This document shows, piece by piece, positions 4,793 to 6,710 of a DNA stretch of 6,710 bases (position 1 is its first letter; each line of letters starts with the position of its first letter). The notes beneath the pieces were generated by a model. It ran no database searches. It saw only the letters and a program-made list of their open reading frames with translations, and had not been told where the DNA came from. This DNA comes from Eubacterium sp. (lineage in GTDB: Bacteria; Bacillota_A; Clostridia; Lachnospirales; Lachnospiraceae): NCBI GenBank assembly GCA_024687845.1, contig JAILEL010000199.1, positions 1-6,710 on the forward strand, written 5' to 3'. The translations under genes and the position numbers were made by a program.

Positions 4793-6710
4793 CTACTGAA
4801 CTGTTACTTTGCATTCTTCGTACTCCTCCCTAGAAAGGAATGGATACATATCATCTATTGGTGGTGATACTATCTTTCCATCTGGAAGTACCTTTGATGA
4901 AAGTTTAGGTGAGAATATCTGTTCATCTGATACTACTGCTTCACATAGAACAGGGCCTTCTGCATTCAGGAATTCGTTTATTTTTTCACTTATTCCATCA
5001 AGGCTGTCTATCCTTACAAATTTGAAGCCAAATGTATCAGCGAGTTTATCAAATGGAGGGAAGCTTACTCCATTACCTTTACAAACTCCTACCAGACCAT
5101 TCTTAAACAGGTTATTCTGGGTCTGTCTGATACTGTGATATCCGTTGTTGTTTATAACAATAAGTTTTATGTTCAGATTATTTTCTGAAATAGTCTGAAG
5201 TTCCTGGAGATTCATCATAAGTGAACCGTCTCCATCAATACATACAACTCTATGTCCATCTTTTCCCTGATAATTCTTTATCTGAGAAGCTACTGTCTCA
5301 AATCCTTTTTCACATAATTTTCCATCATTTGATTCACCCTTGAAAGATTGAGCATCTCTAAGGGCTACTGCCGCACCAAGTGCTGCAGGAAGCCCATATC
5401 CCATGCTGGCACAACCGGAATTGGTAAAGAGTCTTGTATTGTTCTTTACTACTGCTGCCTGAAAGCCAATTACACAGGCAGATCCATTTCCTGTAATAAA
5501 AACTTCATCATCAGCAGCTTCTGTAAACAGTTCTTTAATCAGTACATAAGGATTAAGAGAATCCTTTTCTTCATAATACTCAGGAAGTACAGCTGGGTAT
5601 TTCTCATTAAGGCCAGTAGCAAACTGTCTCCAGCTTTCATGTACCTCAGCCTGCTGAGTACTTAGGCTGTATACACCTTCATCTATTCTTTTAAGAAGAG
5701 CCTGCATCAGATCTTTTATATCTGCATGAACCTTCATATCTGGACTCAGAGTCGGTTTATCCAGCTCATTTTGGTCAATATCTACTACAATTTTATAAGC
5801 ATTCTTTGCCCAATCTTTAAAGTTATAGCTTATAAGCCTAATATTAAGACGCGATGCAAGTGTAAGAACAAGGTCTGCATTTTCCACTGCGAAATTGCCT
5901 CCTCTTGTTCCAACAGTTCCAGGACGTCCAGCAAAGAAGCTACTATCATCAGGCAGAATGTCATTTGCATTCCATGCAGTAACAACAGGAATCTTCAATG
6001 TATCTACAAGTTTAAGAAATTCTTTCTCAGCACGTCCAAGTCTTATTCCTGTTCCAGCGTATAAAACAGGACGTTTTGCATTTGCTATTTTGGTTAGAAT
6101 ATCATCTGCCAGATCATCAGATACTTTAGCAGGAATCTCTTCTGAGAGAAGCTGCCTTTCTTCATCACTTCCATTAAAATGTACCAGCTCATCAGTCTCT
6201 ATCTTCGCTGCCTGAACATCTAATGGAACATCAATCCATACTGGGCCACCTCTTCCTATAGTTGCAAGAAAGAGAGCTTTTTCCAGGTGATAAGCAATTT
6301 CTTTTTCATCTGTAACCATGACTGCATATTTGGTCATGTTTTTTACACTTTCAACAATCTGATATTCCTGATCTCCCAACTGTCTAAGGGGAATATCAGT
6401 TGACCAGGTTGTTGTTTCTCTTTTAACCTGTCCTGATACCACAAACATAGGTATGGAATCTAACCATCCACCAAGCACACCAGTCATAGCATTAGTTCCA
6501 CCCGGACCACTTGTTACATTTACTGCAGCAAGCTTTCCAGTCAATCTGGTATATGCCTCTGCAGCAACGCTGCTACCCTGTTCGTTATGATTAAATATGA
6601 ACTGAAGACCTTCCTTATGACCAAAGCTATCATTAAGATGCATTGCACCTCCTCCGGTAACTCCGAACACAGTCTGAATTCCATTATCAACAAGAAAGTC
6701 TGCTATATAA
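4793..6710 (-). CDS. Thiamine diphosphate-dependent acetolactate synthase-family enzyme (5' end outside window)
   Basis: The frame is open to the right edge (first full codon 6709-6707); 638 residues are visible and only a short N-terminus is missing. Visible order: PYR domain with FGVTGGGAMHLNDSFG (15-30), catalytic Glu43 in FNHNEQG and SGPGGTN (67-73); a central FAD-type domain with GRPGTVGTRGGNFAVENADL (261-280); and a PP domain with SGCASMGYGLPAALG (431-445), GDGS (493-496) and NNNGYHSIRQTQ (520-531), the diphosphate/magnesium motif. Such enzymes decarboxylate pyruvate or a similar 2-keto acid and transfer the fragment to an acceptor. SIRQTQ and the tail ending SPPIDDMYPFLSREEYEE resemble members in polysaccharide clusters rather than IlvB. 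A flippase follows and no ilvN, so a sugar-modifying role (as for YerE in yersiniose A synthesis) is plausible but unproven. A linker of about 38 residues before GDGS is unusually long. GTG 6670 is internal, not the start. Confidence 0.88.
   Translation of the reverse strand, partial: YIADFLVDNGIQTVFGVTGGGAMHLNDSFGHKEGLQFIFNHNEQGSSVAAEAYTRLTGKLAAVNVTSGPGGTNAMTGVLGGWLDSIPMFVVSGQVKRETTTWSTDIPLRQLGDQEYQIVESVKNMTKYAVMVTDEKEIAYHLEKALFLATIGRGGPVWIDVPLDVQAAKIETDELVHFNGSDEERQLLSEEIPAKVSDDLADDILTKIANAKRPVLYAGTGIRLGRAEKEFLKLVDTLKIPVVTAWNANDILPDDSSFFAGRPGTVGTRGGNFAVENADLVLTLASRLNIRLISYNFKDWAKNAYKIVVDIDQNELDKPTLSPDMKVHADIKDLMQALLKRIDEGVYSLSTQQAEVHESWRQFATGLNEKYPAVLPEYYEEKDSLNPYVLIKELFTEAADDEVFITGNGSACVIGFQAAVVKNNTRLFTNSGCASMGYGLPAALGAAVALRDAQSFKGESNDGKLCEKGFETVASQIKNYQGKDGHRVVCIDGDGSLMMNLQELQTISENNLNIKLIVINNNGYHSIRQTQNNLFKNGLVGVCKGNGVSFPPFDKLADTFGFKFVRIDSLDGISEKINEFLNAEGPVLCEAVVSDEQIFSPKLSSKVLPDGKIVSPPIDDMYPFLSREEYEECKVTVQ

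Noticed and set aside
4809..6215. Several plus-strand frames of 105-112 codons opposite the thiamine-diphosphate enzyme, and one at 3676-3960 opposite the flippase
   Set aside because: All are antisense to long frames with strong family motifs, and their translations match nothing I recognise.
1..6710. CRISPR, toxin-antitoxin, phage, transposon, riboswitch or tRNA signals
   Set aside because: No tandem or regularly spaced repeats, no transposase or integrase motifs, no cloverleaf-like pattern, and no long leader was found. Coding sequence fills nearly all of the window.

Overview
The window looks like chromosomal DNA from a low-GC Gram-positive of the class Clostridia, most likely a Lachnospiraceae-type bacterium. 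This rests on AT-rich sequence, strong GGAGG-type ribosome binding sites, and the gene set IreB-RuvX-RNase J-YlbF-MltG-like; the genus cannot be fixed from the sequence. All six or seven supportable genes lie on the minus strand, so transcription runs from high to low coordinates. No RNA gene, insertion sequence, CRISPR array or phage gene was seen, and no gap between genes reaches 100 bases.

Right part (about 3456-6710): the end of what looks like a surface-polysaccharide locus. It holds a thiamine-diphosphate enzyme of the acetolactate synthase family, cut by the right edge, and then a multi-pass MOP-superfamily polysaccharide flippase. No acetolactate synthase regulatory subunit follows, so a role in making an unusual sugar or other glycan precursor is more likely than branched-chain amino-acid synthesis.

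Junction (3359-3455): a short AT-rich spacer with a perfect TATAAT box, a perfect 14-bp dyad just downstream of it, and the ribosome binding site of ireB. No hairpin terminator is visible, so read-through from the flippase is possible.

Left part (1-3358): a compact housekeeping operon. In transcription order it holds ireB (substrate of the PASTA-domain Ser/Thr kinase pathway), ruvX/yqgF (RNase H-fold nuclease), rnj (RNase J, with a TTG start), a YlbF-family protein, and a membrane-anchored MltG/YceG-like protein cut by the left edge. These genes link cell-wall stress signalling, RNA processing and decay, and the cell envelope.

No undescribed system is evident. The points most worth a second look are a roughly 30-residue insertion in the TPP-binding domain of the acetolactate synthase-like enzyme, the promoter/dyad at the junction, the possibility that the MltG-like protein is a short non-catalytic form, and start-codon questions in ireB and the YlbF gene.
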